A stretch of DNA of 64,000 bases from Coniella vitis (taxonomy: Eukaryota > Ascomycota > Sordariomycetes > Diaporthales > Schizoparmaceae): assembly GCA_011317545.1 (NCBI GenBank), contig WUJK01000011.1:1379501-1443500 (forward strand), in the 5' to 3' direction. The position numbers and the translations under genes are program-made. The notes below the pieces were generated by a model, which searched no databases, was not told the origin of the DNA, and saw nothing but the letters and a program-made list of their open reading frames with translations. Shown one piece after another: positions 1 through 11,941 of the stretch. Within the stretch, counting starts at the first letter, position 1. The number at the start of each line of letters is the position of its first letter.

Positions 1-40
1 CAACAATAATAATAATAATAATAGCAGCAGCAGCAGCAGT
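1..40 (+). repeat. AAT/AGC trinucleotide tract
   Basis: Six AAT units (5-22) followed by five AGC units and an AGT (23-40) encode Asn and Ser runs in the partial gene. The array may continue to the left of the window. Confidence 0.85.
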
Positions 41-598
41 TCAATCTCGCTCCGCAGCGCCAAACGCCTCAGCAACGCCTCAACCCTCACAGCCAACACC
101 GTCAACACCGTCGCCACCGCACCCTGCTTGCTCAGCAGCCGCGCCTACAAGCGCCTCAGCAACGCCTCCACCCTCACCATGCTCACAACCTCCACAACCA
201 GCAGTGCCAACGGCGGTAAGCCGCGCTCCATCCGCCGCATCAACCGCACGCGCCACCTGCGCGCCTACTACTCGGACGGGTCGCTCCTGCGGGGCGCCCA
301 GCGCTTGAGCGTCGGCATCAGCAGCATGGCGGACATTGCGGAGCGGCGCGAGCTGCCCACTGCCGCCACGAGGCAGAAGCGCTTCTCGTCAGCATCGATG
401 CCGCTCGCGAGGCTCAACGCCGAGTTTGCTGCCCCGCCGCCGTATCCGCCGCCTGAAAAGCCGCTGCCCAAGTTACCTGTGGTGGAGGTCCGCGAGCTGC
501 AGACGCACGAGAGGACGCGGTGGAGGGAGCTGTTGTTGAAGAGTTTCCAGCAGGGGACGTGGAGGAGGGGAATGACTACAGGGCGCGTGGTCGTCTGA
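2..598 (+). CDS. Unknown Ser/Asn-rich protein, 3' part only
   Basis: The frame is open from the window edge to a TGA at 596-598, so this is the C-terminal ~198 residues of a longer protein; no start is visible. It opens with a short Asn run and then a Ser run. A ten-residue unit ending RLSNASTLT occurs twice (nt 62-91 and 149-178). The middle is basic (RRINRTRHLRAYYSDGS). A proline-rich stretch (about nt 430-475) follows, and the end is charged. No catalytic motif, signal peptide or membrane span is seen. The low-complexity start and basic patches suggest a disordered, possibly regulatory protein, but I do not recognise the family. That it is coding rests on the long open frame and codon-like composition. 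An intron near the left edge cannot be excluded. Confidence 0.6.
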   Translation, partial: NNNNNNNSSSSSSSISLRSAKRLSNASTLTANTVNTVATAPCLLSSRAYKRLSNASTLTMLTTSTTSSANGGKPRSIRRINRTRHLRAYYSDGSLLRGAQRLSVGISSMADIAERRELPTAATRQKRFSSASMPLARLNAEFAAPPPYPPPEKPLPKLPVVEVRELQTHERTRWRELLLKSFQQGTWRRGMTTGRVVV

Positions 599-1521
599 TA
601 ACGAATGCTTTCTTGCTGTCGCTGTTGGCTATCTATATAAGACTCAGCGCCGTTGTAGGCTTAGCCTGGTTTCTGCTTCACCTCTGTATGATTTGGATGA
701 TACTTTGCTCTTGTTATCTGTCGGAACGCTGTCTTATTTGTACTGCTTGGTGTTCATGGCATGGGAAGAAGCGTCTGAATTTGTTTTCATTCTTATTTGG
801 ACTCTTTTTTTCAGTCATCTTTTCTTTTTCTTTTGTTCATATTCTCTTCTTCAACGTCGGCTTCTTTCTCATCTTACTGGGGACATGTAATATGCAACGC
901 ACTATGCTGCCAGATAGCAGGGTGTGCCATTTTCAATTCCATTCTTAAACTAGCCTTGTGCGCCAAGGCTTTCTCTTGCAATAGTCCAATCATCCTCAGA
1001 CAACCTCATGCCATCGTCTTGGAAAAGGGCTATGCAGAGAGAACAGTTCAGCAGAAATATCTCGCTCCCTGGGTGGGTTGGGGGGTGAAATCAAAGAAAA
1101 GAAATCAAAACAGCCCCTGTCTTCCCGGCGACTCTTAGAAGGAAGAGACCGGTCAGGAAGACGTCTGAATTTCGCCCACCAACCAACCAACTACCGCCAT
1201 ACTCAGAAAACTCCCCGTCTTCCCTCGCCCGGAAAATCCTTCGTCGATGAACTGTTTGTAAAACCGTACGAGTCCGAACGGGTACAACCGGATCGTTTGT
1301 TTTTAACTTGCCGTAAGATCTAAGAGGTATTATCCTCGTCGTGGATGCAGGTGGATGTGGTGATGACGGTCTTGATCCACCTGATGTCTCTTGATCTATC
1401 TTACCTTCTTTCCCCGGGGGGGGACCCGCTCAACGCCAGAGAGGGCGCCAATTCTCACAAGAAAAAGAAAGAAATACAGGAAAAGAAGGCCAAACAAACA
1501 CCGGATGTTTTGCTTTTAAAG
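599..1521. other. Intergenic, convergent gene ends
   Basis: The space between two convergent genes. It holds a T/C-rich tract at about 780-870 that fits a 3' untranslated region, and an A-rich patch at about 1456-1500. No gene was found. Confidence 0.6.
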
Positions 1522-2716
1522 CTACTCGACGTTGGCATGGCGGTCTTTGGCGGCGGTGCCCTTGGGCTCTTCAATAATGCTCTCAGAGGTCAAGGTCGCC
1601 TCCGAGTAATCAAAGCTTGAGGAGACGGGGCGATGGCCACCACCGCCAGTGGCAAGGACTTGCCACTCGCGCATCTGCGTGATGGGGAGGTCTATAAGAG
1701 GGCAAGAAGGCCAGTCAGTGTTAGAGTCAATGGATAGCTAAGAGTAGAGGAGACAGATGAAGAGAAAGCATTGTAGGCTATCCGATGCTCCTGGCAGCGG
1801 AGACGGGAAGGGCTCCGTTGTTGTGAAGCATCATAAACGATATCACGCGTGGGAAGAGATGGCTTAGAAAGCGAAGTCCAGAGTTCCAGTTGTACCCAGG
1901 AAGGCAACTCAGGTTTGACCACCAGAGACAGCAGACCAAAGGAAGACTAGAAAGGCAAGAGATGTTACATACCACCGCCAGTGTCACCGCGACGACGATG
2001 AAACAAGTTCCGAACCATCTTGAAGCGTTTGTGAACAACGCTGGTGATGACGCGGCCGGAAGCAGCCAGAACAGTGCCGGTGCTCTTGACGATCTCGACG
2101 ACGTGAATGCCAGCAGACGAAATGCCAGTCTTGACCTTGTTCTTGATGCCTCCGCCGGTGGTGGTGGCGGCGGCGGCGTCGTCGCCGCCATGGCCATTGT
2201 CGTTGCGAGCAGTGGTTTCCTCGCCCTCATTGCCCTGCGCGGCAGCTCCGACCATGTTGGCCAGAGTCTGGCCCTCGGCGTTCTGACGTCCCTCGTGGGC
2301 ATCCATGTCATGGATCTTGGAGCCGACGTACCGGTAGTAGTGGACCGAGGTGACGGAAGGGTAGTGATCCTGGTCGTTGAGGGTGTTCTGAGCCTCTTCA
2401 GCGACTACAGTACGTTGATCGTTAAATTAGCTTAGCACACGCCTAGTTCTTCGACCCTTCTTTTCAGGCCCAAGTCTAGGGATCGTCGTGGGTGTTAGCC
2501 CTTGCCTGACGAACGACCACAGACATCAGGTTTCCGGAAGTCAAAGAGCATGAGAGATGGCGCTTCAAGGCAGTACTTACGCTGGAGGGTCAGCTGGGAA
2601 CCTCGCAGCTGAAGTTCGCGAGCCCGCGTAATGACAGCGTAAGAAGCACAGACAAGAGCAATGATGTTGAAGGCAGTCATGAACTTGAAGAAGATCATGG
2701 CCTTTTCCTCGTCCAT
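1522..2716 (-). CDS. Small single-pass membrane protein, unknown family
   Basis: Three exons on the minus strand: 2716-2581, 2404-1973 and 1691-1522, giving 245 residues. Donors are GTAAGT and GTATGT, both acceptors end TAG, and all junctions keep phase 1. One hydrophobic segment lies near the N-terminus (about residues 6-30, from MIFFKFMTAFNI), with acidic residues before it and RAREL after it. The rest is hydrophilic: a Gly/Ala/Asp-rich linker, a basic helix-like part (VVHKRFKMVRNLFHRRRG) and a Ser/Glu-rich tail ending AKDRHANVE. No enzyme motif is visible. I do not recognise the family; it could be a lineage-restricted membrane-anchored protein. TATA-like sequence lies at about 3065-3075, upstream on the same strand. 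The exon structure is well supported; the function is unknown. Confidence 0.75.
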
Positions 2717-4409
2717 GGCTGAGAAAATGACGGTGTACTGATTTTGAAAACCCGGTGGGTTACTTGGCTGAATTGAAAGTTGTATTAGGATCCGTAACGA
2801 TCAATCGCGAGACGAGGTGTGAGATCTTGAGAAAGACACCTCGAGTTCAGGTTAGGTTGTTGGTCGTGTGAGATAGATCAGAGATTGAGCGAGACAACGC
2901 GCAACGGGGGTACAAGAGAGGAGAGAAAAGAGGCGCGAAAGGAAACGCGTCAGGGAACTGAGCCGGGATTTTATTGCCCATTTGTAGACCTGAATGGCAG
3001 CTTGGCCGAGTATAGCGAGGCAAGAGGTATGAGAACGACTGGCAAAAGGTTCTGTTATCGTCGGGTCTGTATATAAGGCGAGGACAGCGACGGGATGGAA
3101 TTGATTGACCCTTGGCTTCACATCAGAGACAACCACTTCAACACACAATACAGGGTGGTGTGATTGTGCATATGTTGTAGGTGGCCTGATTTACACCAAA
3201 TGATCTTTGTTTGGACCTTTGCCACGTTCTAAGGACGTTTATGGTTGAGTGTTGCTCGAGATCAGAGCCTTATAGCTTCATGTTTTGACTTCTCTGGAAC
3301 TATTGTTTCTGGACTGAATAAACTCGGCCCAAAATGGTGCAGCAAGTAGAGAGAAAGGAATGGCATACCTAAAGGCAAGAAGACTGCAATTTCAGGATTC
3401 ACTGTACCATTAGTATACAGTCAAGTATATCAAACTTCACAATGAATAGCGAATCTTTTGCTTTACTCCAACATGAATCTTGATTTTGCAATCAATCAGG
3501 AAAGGGTATATACCTGGCAAATCAGTAGCCAGCCCATAGTATCATACCAACCTGGGCTGTACAAGTTCATGTCAAGTGATATAATTTGTAAGATCATTCG
3601 ATAGCAAAAACTTCTGGAGAAATATGATACAAGGCATTTGATGCAGTCTCTTGGTTCGAGCAGATGAGATCAACAATGAGAAATTGCTGCTTCAGCATAA
3701 GCACACCCATATCTCTCTCTGCTGATGTATGTTGTTGGTGATTTTAGTGATTATAGTGATTTCGAGTCTGTACCCTCTTCTTATAGGTCCCCACAGAACT
3801 AGTGTTTTATAATACAAACTGATTCAAATGCCTACCGAGGCGAAAGCAGTAGAACAGATTCATTATATTTCCAGAACTTTTAATGGGTTGCAAGCAATCA
3901 CCTCATGATTGGATACAATGTATGAGCCAAGAGCCAAGTGTGTATACGCATTGTGATTTGATGACACCAAGAAAACCAGAATGCAAAAGCAGGAACAAAC
4001 CCAAGAGAAGTTCTGGGATGGACGACGTACTATGAGGAAAGTACTCACCATCATCCCTAATACCAAACCTACAACCCATGACATGAAGAATTCATTAACA
4101 AGACTCTTCTCTTTCTGGATCAAGGAATGGCAGATATGTATTAAGAATGCTCGAACAACAACGAGCCAACCTATGGCTAGCGCTGACTTGTTCGTGGTCA
4201 TTAACCTGAACTAGTGCGACTTTTGCATATTCCTGTTTTCAACTCCCATTTCCATATGTTTGTTTTCTAGGAATATCCCCATAGCCAAATCGAACGCTTC
4301 AAAGCAAAGGGCTGTTTCGGGTCAACAAGCTTGGCCCACCGAAAAACAATAACACAAGTATTCTCCAGAAACCAGCCGCACCATCTCTTCCTCCTTTCGT
4401 GCGTGGTCT
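2717..4409. other. Intergenic, AT-richer
   Basis: This covers the promoter side of the small membrane-protein gene and the 3' side of SIN3. The part from about 3200 to 4320 is noticeably AT-richer than its neighbours. Apart from one weak ORF (listed separately) I see no gene or RNA. Confidence 0.5.
3863..4201 (-). CDS. Possible small hydrophobic protein (weak)
   Basis: An ATG-started frame of 112 codons with two or three hydrophobic stretches: around residues 8-22, around 41-58 (SWVVGLVLGMMVSTFLIV), and around 67-80 (SWVCSCFCILVFLV). It lies alone in an AT-rich intergenic region downstream of SIN3. No family is recognised. Hydrophobic ORFs arise readily in T-rich DNA, so it may be chance or a decayed gene. 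Confidence 0.2.
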   Translation of the reverse strand: MTTNKSALAIGWLVVVRAFLIHICHSLIQKEKSLVNEFFMSWVVGLVLGMMVSTFLIVRRPSQNFSWVCSCFCILVFLVSSNHNAYTHLALGSYIVSNHEVIACNPLKVLEI

Positions 4410-7400
4410 TCATGCACTACGCAATGACGCATTGACCGCTGCCTCATCATCGATGGTCCGCGATGGAGGCGGAATGCCTTCGTCTTTCCACTTTTGATAA
4501 TCCTCCTTTGCCTGTTGAACTTCTTCCTGGCCAAGGTTCTTCATCCAAGGGCTGTTCATAGCCATTTTCTCCACAAAACTCTGGTTCCGCATCTCTGTGA
4601 TAGCCTTTAATCTCGTCTCTCGCTTGGCGAGTTCCTCCTTCGAGCCACTTGGGAGACGGAAAACATCGTAATTAGAGGTTCCTTCTTCGTAAATGATCGT
4701 GGAAGTGTTTAGACAGATCTTGAGGACCAGACCCTCGCGGTTAGAGAGAGCTTTGGATTGAGCATCACCATCAGAATCCGTATCGCCGGATGGAAGATTA
4801 CGCGCCAAGACAACTTTCCGCATACGCGAACGTGAGACGCCTTCGGTAGGCTCTGATCGAGTGTAAGAGGAAATATAGTACTGCCAACGGTCTTCTGGCT
4901 TCAGTTCATCCATGTGGAATGTCATGCCATCTTTCTGCAGCCAGCGAACAGTCGCCTCGCTCTTTTCGGGATACTAGAGGCTGGATTAGTTCCCGAACCA
5001 GTGTGTATAGCAAGTGATACATACCCAGGACAATACAAACAACTCGCCGTCCTTGAGACATTTCTCGGCAAATCTGCGAGCGCTTATCTCGGCGTGATAG
5101 CTCGTTTCATCATTCTGTCGCGTGTCCCAAAATTGCTCGAGAAGATCGCTGGTTTTTTCCTTGGGATCACTGCTGGTGCAAGTCAACGCTAGACGAATCA
5201 AGCCTTTGAGGAGATCTTGAATGGTGTACAATGTCCAGCCATTTTTGAGATAGTACCGCCTCAAAATGTCTTGGTAAGAGTTCTCGTCCTCGTCTTGGTT
5301 GATGTAGTTTTCAATCAGTTCCACTGTGCGAGGCCAGAATTGGTGCTCCTCAAGTCCGGCAAAATACTTAGTTTCGTCGTGGATAAGTCGAAGCCTCTTG
5401 GCTGGTTTCTCCCACTGCTCACGTGCAATTTCTTCCTTGACACTGTCGACATTGTCCTTCACGCCCTTGAGGCGGGTGTACAGTGTGTTGAGGATGCTGA
5501 AGAAGACGTAGAGTGGCTGGTTGCAGTACAGATTGTACCAAGGCCGGCGGAAAGATGCGTCAGCTTTGAGGTCTGCGTTACCATCAAGAACATTTTCGCC
5601 AGTAGTGACAGTCGGCTCTGGAGCAGTTGCTAACCACCTATCATTGGCAACAGCTTCAGGCGCAGAGTTGTCATCAGGCGCGTCAGGCATCTCTTCCTCA
5701 TTGCCAGAGGCAGCATCCGGGGTGGTTTCCTTGCTTCCTGAGCCATTGCTACCTTCCTTATGGGTGCGCGAATTGCTAGTGTTGCGGTCAGGATCAATGA
5801 CAGTACGCAGTAAAGTCGTCTTGCCCTTGCGACGACCTCCTCGGCCGTTGGGTAGCTCAGTGGGCGGCACATCGTCGGCGTCCGAGTCGCCAGTGTCTCG
5901 ATCGATCCCAGCAAGCTTCTGAGCGACCTTGTCTTCTGGAATGTCGAAGAACCTAGGAATGAAATCCTCGAAGAAGTTTTGGATGCGTACTCTCTCGTTG
6001 GAGCCATGTTGTCCACTGGCAGAGGCGTACAGGAACACGAATCTCAACACGTCAAGAAGCACGTCCTTGTCTGCAAAGTTCCACAATAGTTGATATCGTG
6101 GAACCTTTTTCTTGGCCTCTCTTGCGCGCTTCTGTTCTTCGTGCTTGGTCTTGATCATATCAACCAAGTACTTTTGCGACAAATGGCGCTTGTCGTTGGA
6201 CTTGACTGAGAGTCCCATATGGTCAAGAGATTTGAGGAAAAGATTTTCTGTTTGCGTCTGCCATACTTTCTCCCACTCGCGCTGAGAAAATCGCCATTCC
6301 TCATCTTTCTGCTTCAGTCGAGCCAAGACCACCGGAACGACGCTGAAGGGGTTCGAAAACATGTCGTTAACAGCTGAAGGTCCATGTTCGGGTCCGTATA
6401 CTTTCTTCAACACGCGTCGGTATATCGATTGGCTGTGTCCACCCAGGGCAGTGGGCATCCTGAAGTTGGCGCGCTCGTGTGAGGGTAGAGTCAGCATTTG
6501 TTGTGCAATCGGTTCCAACAACTGGATACACTTTTGGTTCGCCTCAATGTAGAAGTCGTAATCATGGCGCTCTTCCTCGATGCGATGAAGACCTTCTTCG
6601 AAAGCATTCTTCCTATGCGCAACAAACCCAGAGTCTTCCGAGGCCCATGTAGGGTGAGATGCCCACTCATCATTCAAGACAGAATTGCACAAATCGTCCC
6701 GCCCACTACAGGGCTTGAGCCGCTCTCTAGTAGGTAGAAGGCGATAACTAGGTCCATATGAGCGGCAGTTACTCAATGACACCCGGCCACGAGGTTGTTC
6801 AGGGCGATTGTTAACGATCTGGTCATCGCCGCTGTAAAGAATGAACGATTTGAACCAAGCATACAGTTCAGCATGGCCGCCAATGAATAGACCTGCCTTC
6901 GTCGCAAGGGTCTCTTTGTCAATCAGGTCCTGCGTGTACATGTTACAGAGTTTCAAGAACTCCGAATGCGCAGTCTTATTGTTGAGAAACTTCTTGACCT
7001 TATCGAAAAATCCTATCTCGTCTGCTGCAGCGACAGCGTATGGCATGGGTGCCAGCGGTTCTGGCATGACTGGCGTCAAATTTGGCTCGATTGCCATGCT
7101 GTCTGCAGCACCTGGCTTGGGGTGACTGGTCTTGAGCCTCTTGTTGCCAGCACCTGAAGCGCCGCGGACATTCGACACAGGAGGATCCGCTGCTGGCGCA
7201 ACTGGTCCCGTCTGCTTGTCAGGTCTGGCACGCTTCTTGCTGTCCTTACTAGCGCTGGCCGGAGGCGCAAAGTTGCCGACAGGTGGGCCTTTGGGACCGT
7301 CACGCGTTGTGTGGCTTGCTTGGGGTGTTTGGCTCAGATGAGGAAGATTGAGAGCGTCTTCTGGTCGCGGGCCAGAGCCTCGTGTCTGCGCTGCTGACTC

Positions 7401-9092
7401 AGGCAAAAATTGTTTAAAGTCCTCGAGCAGATCCGGTGCTGCATTGAAAAGAGTTGTGACTTGTGCGTAGACATCTTGAATAGGCTTCTGTTCCCGTTGG
7501 TACGTTTGCAGTATTTCGAGAAATTGTTTGTAGATTTCAGGCTTGTCCTGGAAGCGGTTCTGCAATAGCAGGGGTTTCCAAATCAGTAAACCGTCATTTC
7601 TTTTAGTGTATTGTGCTGATAGGTATAGGGCTTAGGTAGCATTAATCTTAAGATACTCAAAGAAGTACTTTGAGAGGCAATCTGGATGGTTGGGTGTAGG
7701 AATTACTGGTACGCAACAACTCACTTTGATCTTATTGACATAACTGATCGCATGATTGAACTCGACCGGACCCCGCTTCTCCATGTTGCCTTGCTGCTGT
7801 GCTGCAGCTCCGTTCAAGGCCTGCACGGCTGCAGGTGTAGGTGTGTGGGCGTTCCGGGGAACTGGAGGATGAGACATTGCAGAGTTACCCTGTATGACTG
7901 GCTGACCTCGCTGTTGGACAGGACTGTGGACATCAAAAGGGGCAGCATGACCTGGACCCTGAGGTAGTGGGCCATGGCCAGCTTGTGCTGGTGTACTGAA
8001 TTGTGCTTCTGGGCTTTCGATGCTGTGGTGCACAGGGCCCTGCCAATTACCTGGGCGTTGCTGCTCAACAAACCTCTGAGCCGGGGCAGAAGATGGAGCT
8101 GGCGCGGTCTCGACTTGGACTCTCGCGCCTGGACCAATAGAGTGAATTGTCGAGCCTGACGGCGTGGTTACGCGGATGCTGTTTGGATTGTTCTCAAGGC
8201 CGCATTCGATCCGGTAGCCTGGTGGTAGAAATGTGTTGAAACCCTGTATCAGGTTTGGGTGGCCAGCAAAAAGCTCCGAAACGCGAGCAATCACTCCAGG
8301 AGTATCAATCCTTATCGATGTCAGTATGCAGTGTCATCTGTCCAGAGGTGGTGGGCTTACGTCTGGCTTTTGAAATCTTTCATGATATCGAGGAATCTAT
8401 TGTATACGTCGGGCTGCTCAGAAAACTGAACTTTGACTTGGTCTAGGTAGCTCAGAGCGTCCTGTATGAAGCCAATATTAGTGACGTGAAATTTGAGGTA
8501 GGATTTGGGGCGTGACAGCCGTGTGCTAAGCGTTCTGTTTTGGACTCACATTCAAGATCGGCTGTTGACCTTGGCTGATTGCACCCGGCGCTGGTCCCAT
8601 CGCATTGCCCGCAGGCGGGGCGCTACCGGCGACGTATGTACCGCGGCCACCTTCAGCCTGCAGAGGCGGGCCAAACATGGCTGGAGGTGCACCGGACGCG
8701 CCAACGACACCATTTGGAGGCAGTGGGCCATGCGGTCCCGGGGCAAACACGGCATGTTGCGTTGGTGCAGTGCCGTTTTGTCCAAGGTGTGGGCCTTGCC
8801 TGCTGGGCTCACTGTGTATGGGAGCGACGGGGCCACCAGGTGCGGAAGGCGCGCCGAGCGGAATGTTCGATGAGGATGCGCCGTGGGTTGCAAGAAGACC
8901 GCCAGGACTATGTATCGCTCCGGCAAAGCGAGCGACTGGCTGATGCACAGTGAGGGATGCGGCGCTGCTGTGGTGAGGCGCATTGCCTTGGAACTCGCGA
9001 GAACGATCGCCAGCCGCCTCACGCTGGTCTCTGTCTCTGTCTCGTTCCATCTTGATCATATCATCGTGTGTGCGGAGCCGTTGGTCATCCAT
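4410..9092 (-). CDS. sin3: Sin3 transcriptional corepressor
   Basis: Five exons (9092-8550, 8461-8361, 8310-7725, 7559-5025, 4973-4410) give 1442 residues. Sin3 is the nuclear scaffold of the Rpd3 histone deacetylase complexes; it binds repressors through paired amphipathic helix (PAH) domains. Seen here: a Pro/Gly/Ala-rich leader (1-181); PAH1 (about 182-250, built across three exons, ending GFNTFLPPGYR); PAH2 (about 396-470, ending DFKQFLPES, with exon 4 starting inside it); PAH3 (about 585-655, with FFDKVKKFLNN); then the HDAC-interaction region starting with SYRLLP and a C-terminal Sin3 domain. Acidic linkers and a KKRARPDK basic patch separate the domains. The length is normal for filamentous fungi. 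The ATG at 9092 is the first in frame. The junctions restore PAH1 and PAH2 exactly, which strongly supports the model. Confidence 0.95.
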
Positions 9093-10583
9093 GGTGTCAA
9101 ATAACGTCGGTGTGCGCGCCGCTTCTCGAAGTTTTCAGGGGCTTGTGAGGGTGGCAGTCTTGGGGGATTCTTCGACAGGCTCTAGCCTCAACGAGACTGT
9201 ATCAAGTCAGTACATGCTTGAGCGAAAATCAGTCAAGCACTGATCGAAAGGTACGAAGAGGGCAAGCTGCGATCATAGGGAGCGTGCATCGCAGTGGTCA
9301 GGCTTAAACGCGAGCAGAAACGTGGTCGAGGGCGCTGGGCCTTGCGAGTAAAGAGCCAGCCGTGCGAGACAAAGAGACTGAATGCTGTACATACCGTCAC
9401 TGGAGAAAGAAGTCTTTGAGATGGAGCACAATGCATTTGCGGCTGCTAGGACGAGGCTGGAATGGGTGTTGATCTTGTAAGAGCTACGCGAAGTGGCCTA
9501 GGTCCGACCGTCGCAAGTTGCTGAGCTGTGATGCAGAGGAGGAGAGAGGATGTTTGGATGGCGGAAGATCAACCGCGCAAGCAAGCATCGGCTTTGGCTT
9601 TGGGGGCGGGATAAGATAAGATCTCGGCCTGTACCCTTCAAACGCGGAGCCTGGGCTTAAGCGGCGATATCAGCGGAAACAGGCCAGAAAATGCTAGCGG
9701 GTACCTGTGGCTACCCTGCAGGGCCAATGACCTAACACCTGCCCGCTGCATCAGCCCTGACTGACTTGCCTGCCATCATGCGTTTTCGTGCTCGGCAAGC
9801 CCTGGGACCGTGTTTGGTTGCCCCAAAAGGATCTTTGCAGGGCAGTCGCATATTCTGTTACTACCTAGGTAGCAGATGTTCGTTTTATTATTTTTTTTAT
9901 TTACAGTACAGATTCTTGGTTTCTAGCTGCCAAACCTCTCTCCAATGTGCCAGAGTATGTGCGTGCCAAGCATTCCAGGTACAAAGAATTTGTCCAAGGA
10001 GAAGCAAACACCGGCCACACTTGTTCAGCCCGCACGTTTCTGTCTAATTCTGACTGCCTAGGGTTTTGTATGATTTCTTCTGCATAATCTGTGATGCGTA
10101 GCATAACAGTCTCGAATGGCCAAAGATCAAAATTAGCAACTTGTACTAGAATGGACTCGGTCTTCAGTTTGCGATCAATTTACTCACTTGCTCCACCTGT
10201 AGAATCTTTCCCAAGAATCTACCAGGAACTTGGCTACAAGTGATATGCTCCTGTCGCGTGGTAATCAACGTTGCAATCCAATACTAACTGACCGGACATG
10301 ATAATCAAGACATCGCGTGTACAGAGCTAAAGACGTGACTGTATGGGAGACTATCACGCTGTTTGTGGCTTGACAAATATGCATTCCTTTCAAGCGCTAG
10401 TTCATCAGCCGATCACGGAGCTTCCGTCCCGTGTTTATGCACCGGTACCAGAACTTCCTTTTGCTTGTGTACTGTGTATCGAAACCGGTGGTGAATGGTG
10501 CATCCTCCTGCTGAATTCTGATCATTACTACATGAATATCATACAAGGTCATATCTCTTCATTCAACCAACATCGGTATTGCA
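9093..10583. other. Intergenic upstream of SIN3
   Basis: The SIN3 promoter and leader (about 9093-9650) and the region beyond the fasciclin gene's stop. A perfect 12-bp palindrome CTACCTAGGTAG lies at 9861-9872, followed by a T-rich run (9883-9902). No gene was found. Confidence 0.5.
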
Positions 10584-11427
10584 TTACGAGGAATAGTTTC
10601 GGACGTTTTTCAATAACCACTGGAGAACCATGATAGTTAGTATTGGTGTGCGGTGTAATAGGCTGCAATGACGTCGTCTTGGGTTTTGCGATAGAAGTTG
10701 TCGAAGATTACTTACAACTTGGCCATTCTGCACTGGACTTCCAACACTATCCACTTCGATGTTGCCAGGGTGAATCTGTGGGTAAGTCAGCCACTTCCCC
10801 TTCTTCCTTCTTCGCTGTTGAATCAGGCTTGGAAGAATCACGTACCACTTTGGTTCCATTTGTATCCTCCCACCATATCTCGCTATCTCCGCCAATGGGT
10901 TTCACCTTCTTCCCTTCTTCCCATGGATGCACAGGTATCACATGAGCTTCAACAAAACGCCGTATATTCCTTTGTGCCCTTTCCCACCCTTCGCTCCCCT
11001 CGTATGCCTCAGCACCCAGCTTGTCATATTCTTGAGCGTCCTCCCATGCCTTACGAGGCATCTTGTCCATAGCGCTGTTCAGGGGCGCAAGGACAGTTGA
11101 ATTTTGCTCTTCATCGTCCAGTCGTCGTGACACGCTCTCCACGTCTCGCACCAGCCCAGCAAAGATGTTAATAGCCCGGTCGCGGCCCATCACATCCGAC
11201 AGAATTACAGCACCACCGGGACCTTTTGTATTGCTATCAGGGTTATTCGTGGAAGGAGGCATCACTGGGCCGGGAACGTCGAATATCGGGCGTTGGGCAT
11301 GAGATTTGTCGATATCGAGGGCAGGGTATCGAGTTAATCGTTCCGGGAAGGCAGTGAGCGAATGTACGGAGAGAGCGGTGACGGCTACAACGGATAAATA
11401 AAGAACGTGCGATGCAAGTGGTTTCAT
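10584..11427 (-). CDS. Secreted fasciclin (FAS1) domain protein
   Basis: Three exons (11427-10846, 10775-10716, 10619-10584) give 225 residues. The protein starts with a signal peptide (residues 1 to about 24, MKPLASHVLYLSVVAVTALS). One FAS1 domain (about 70-222) follows. Its parts are visible: a VFAPLNSA-like element (TVLAPLNSAMDKMP), the H-box region HVIPVHPW, and a closing strand with NGQV joined across an intron to WLLKNVRNYS. FAS1 domains mediate adhesion or cell-surface contacts. Here no transmembrane segment or GPI signal follows, so the product is probably secreted or held in the endomembrane lumen. The last two exons are tiny (60 and 36 nt); the last acceptor lies just after a CTAAC branch site. 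The joined C-terminus is a good family match, so the model is firm. The biological role is not known from sequence. Confidence 0.85.
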
Positions 11428-11628
11428 GACTTCGTTTTATTGATGATGATAACATGGGGTAGAGCGCACATGGAAGTCGTGTAACTAGTGTTGGTGGTTG
11501 CTTGCGCGCCAGGTGACCACGCGATAAGAGGTTTGAATGACGTAGCTGAAGCGATAAGCATGTCAAACCCGAACCCTAGCAGCATCTGTGATGTCTTACA
11601 GATCGTTGGTAGACGTACAGCAAAATGT

Positions 11629-11639
11629 GTACTATGTAC
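11629..11639 (+). repeat. GTACTATGTAC motif copy
   Basis: Exact copy of the recurrent intergenic word, between the fasciclin and fumarate reductase genes. Confidence 0.7.
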
Positions 11640-11931
11640 AGCAACACCTCGAAGTTCTGCGCAGCATTAGGAACGTTACAAAAGCTTGTCAATATGCTTT
11701 ACGTGGCATAGAAGAAACTCAAAATAAAAAATTCCCAATGGTTCCCGCCTATCTGATATCCAATTCATATCTGCAGCTTGGTGTGTTTTGCGGCCGAAGT
11801 ACATGACTGCGAAAGCAAGGCGGTTGGCTGGCTGGGAATCAATAATCGTCTCATTCGATGCATCTGTACAATTGCTGTTCTCACAAATTCAATATCCGGC
11901 TGTCAGTGACCGTTCAAATGCCACTACTCGA

Positions 11932-11941
11932 GTACATAGTA
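11932..11941 (-). repeat. TACTATGTAC motif copy (reverse)
   Basis: Reads GTACATAGTA on the plus strand; exact on the minus strand. Confidence 0.7.
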
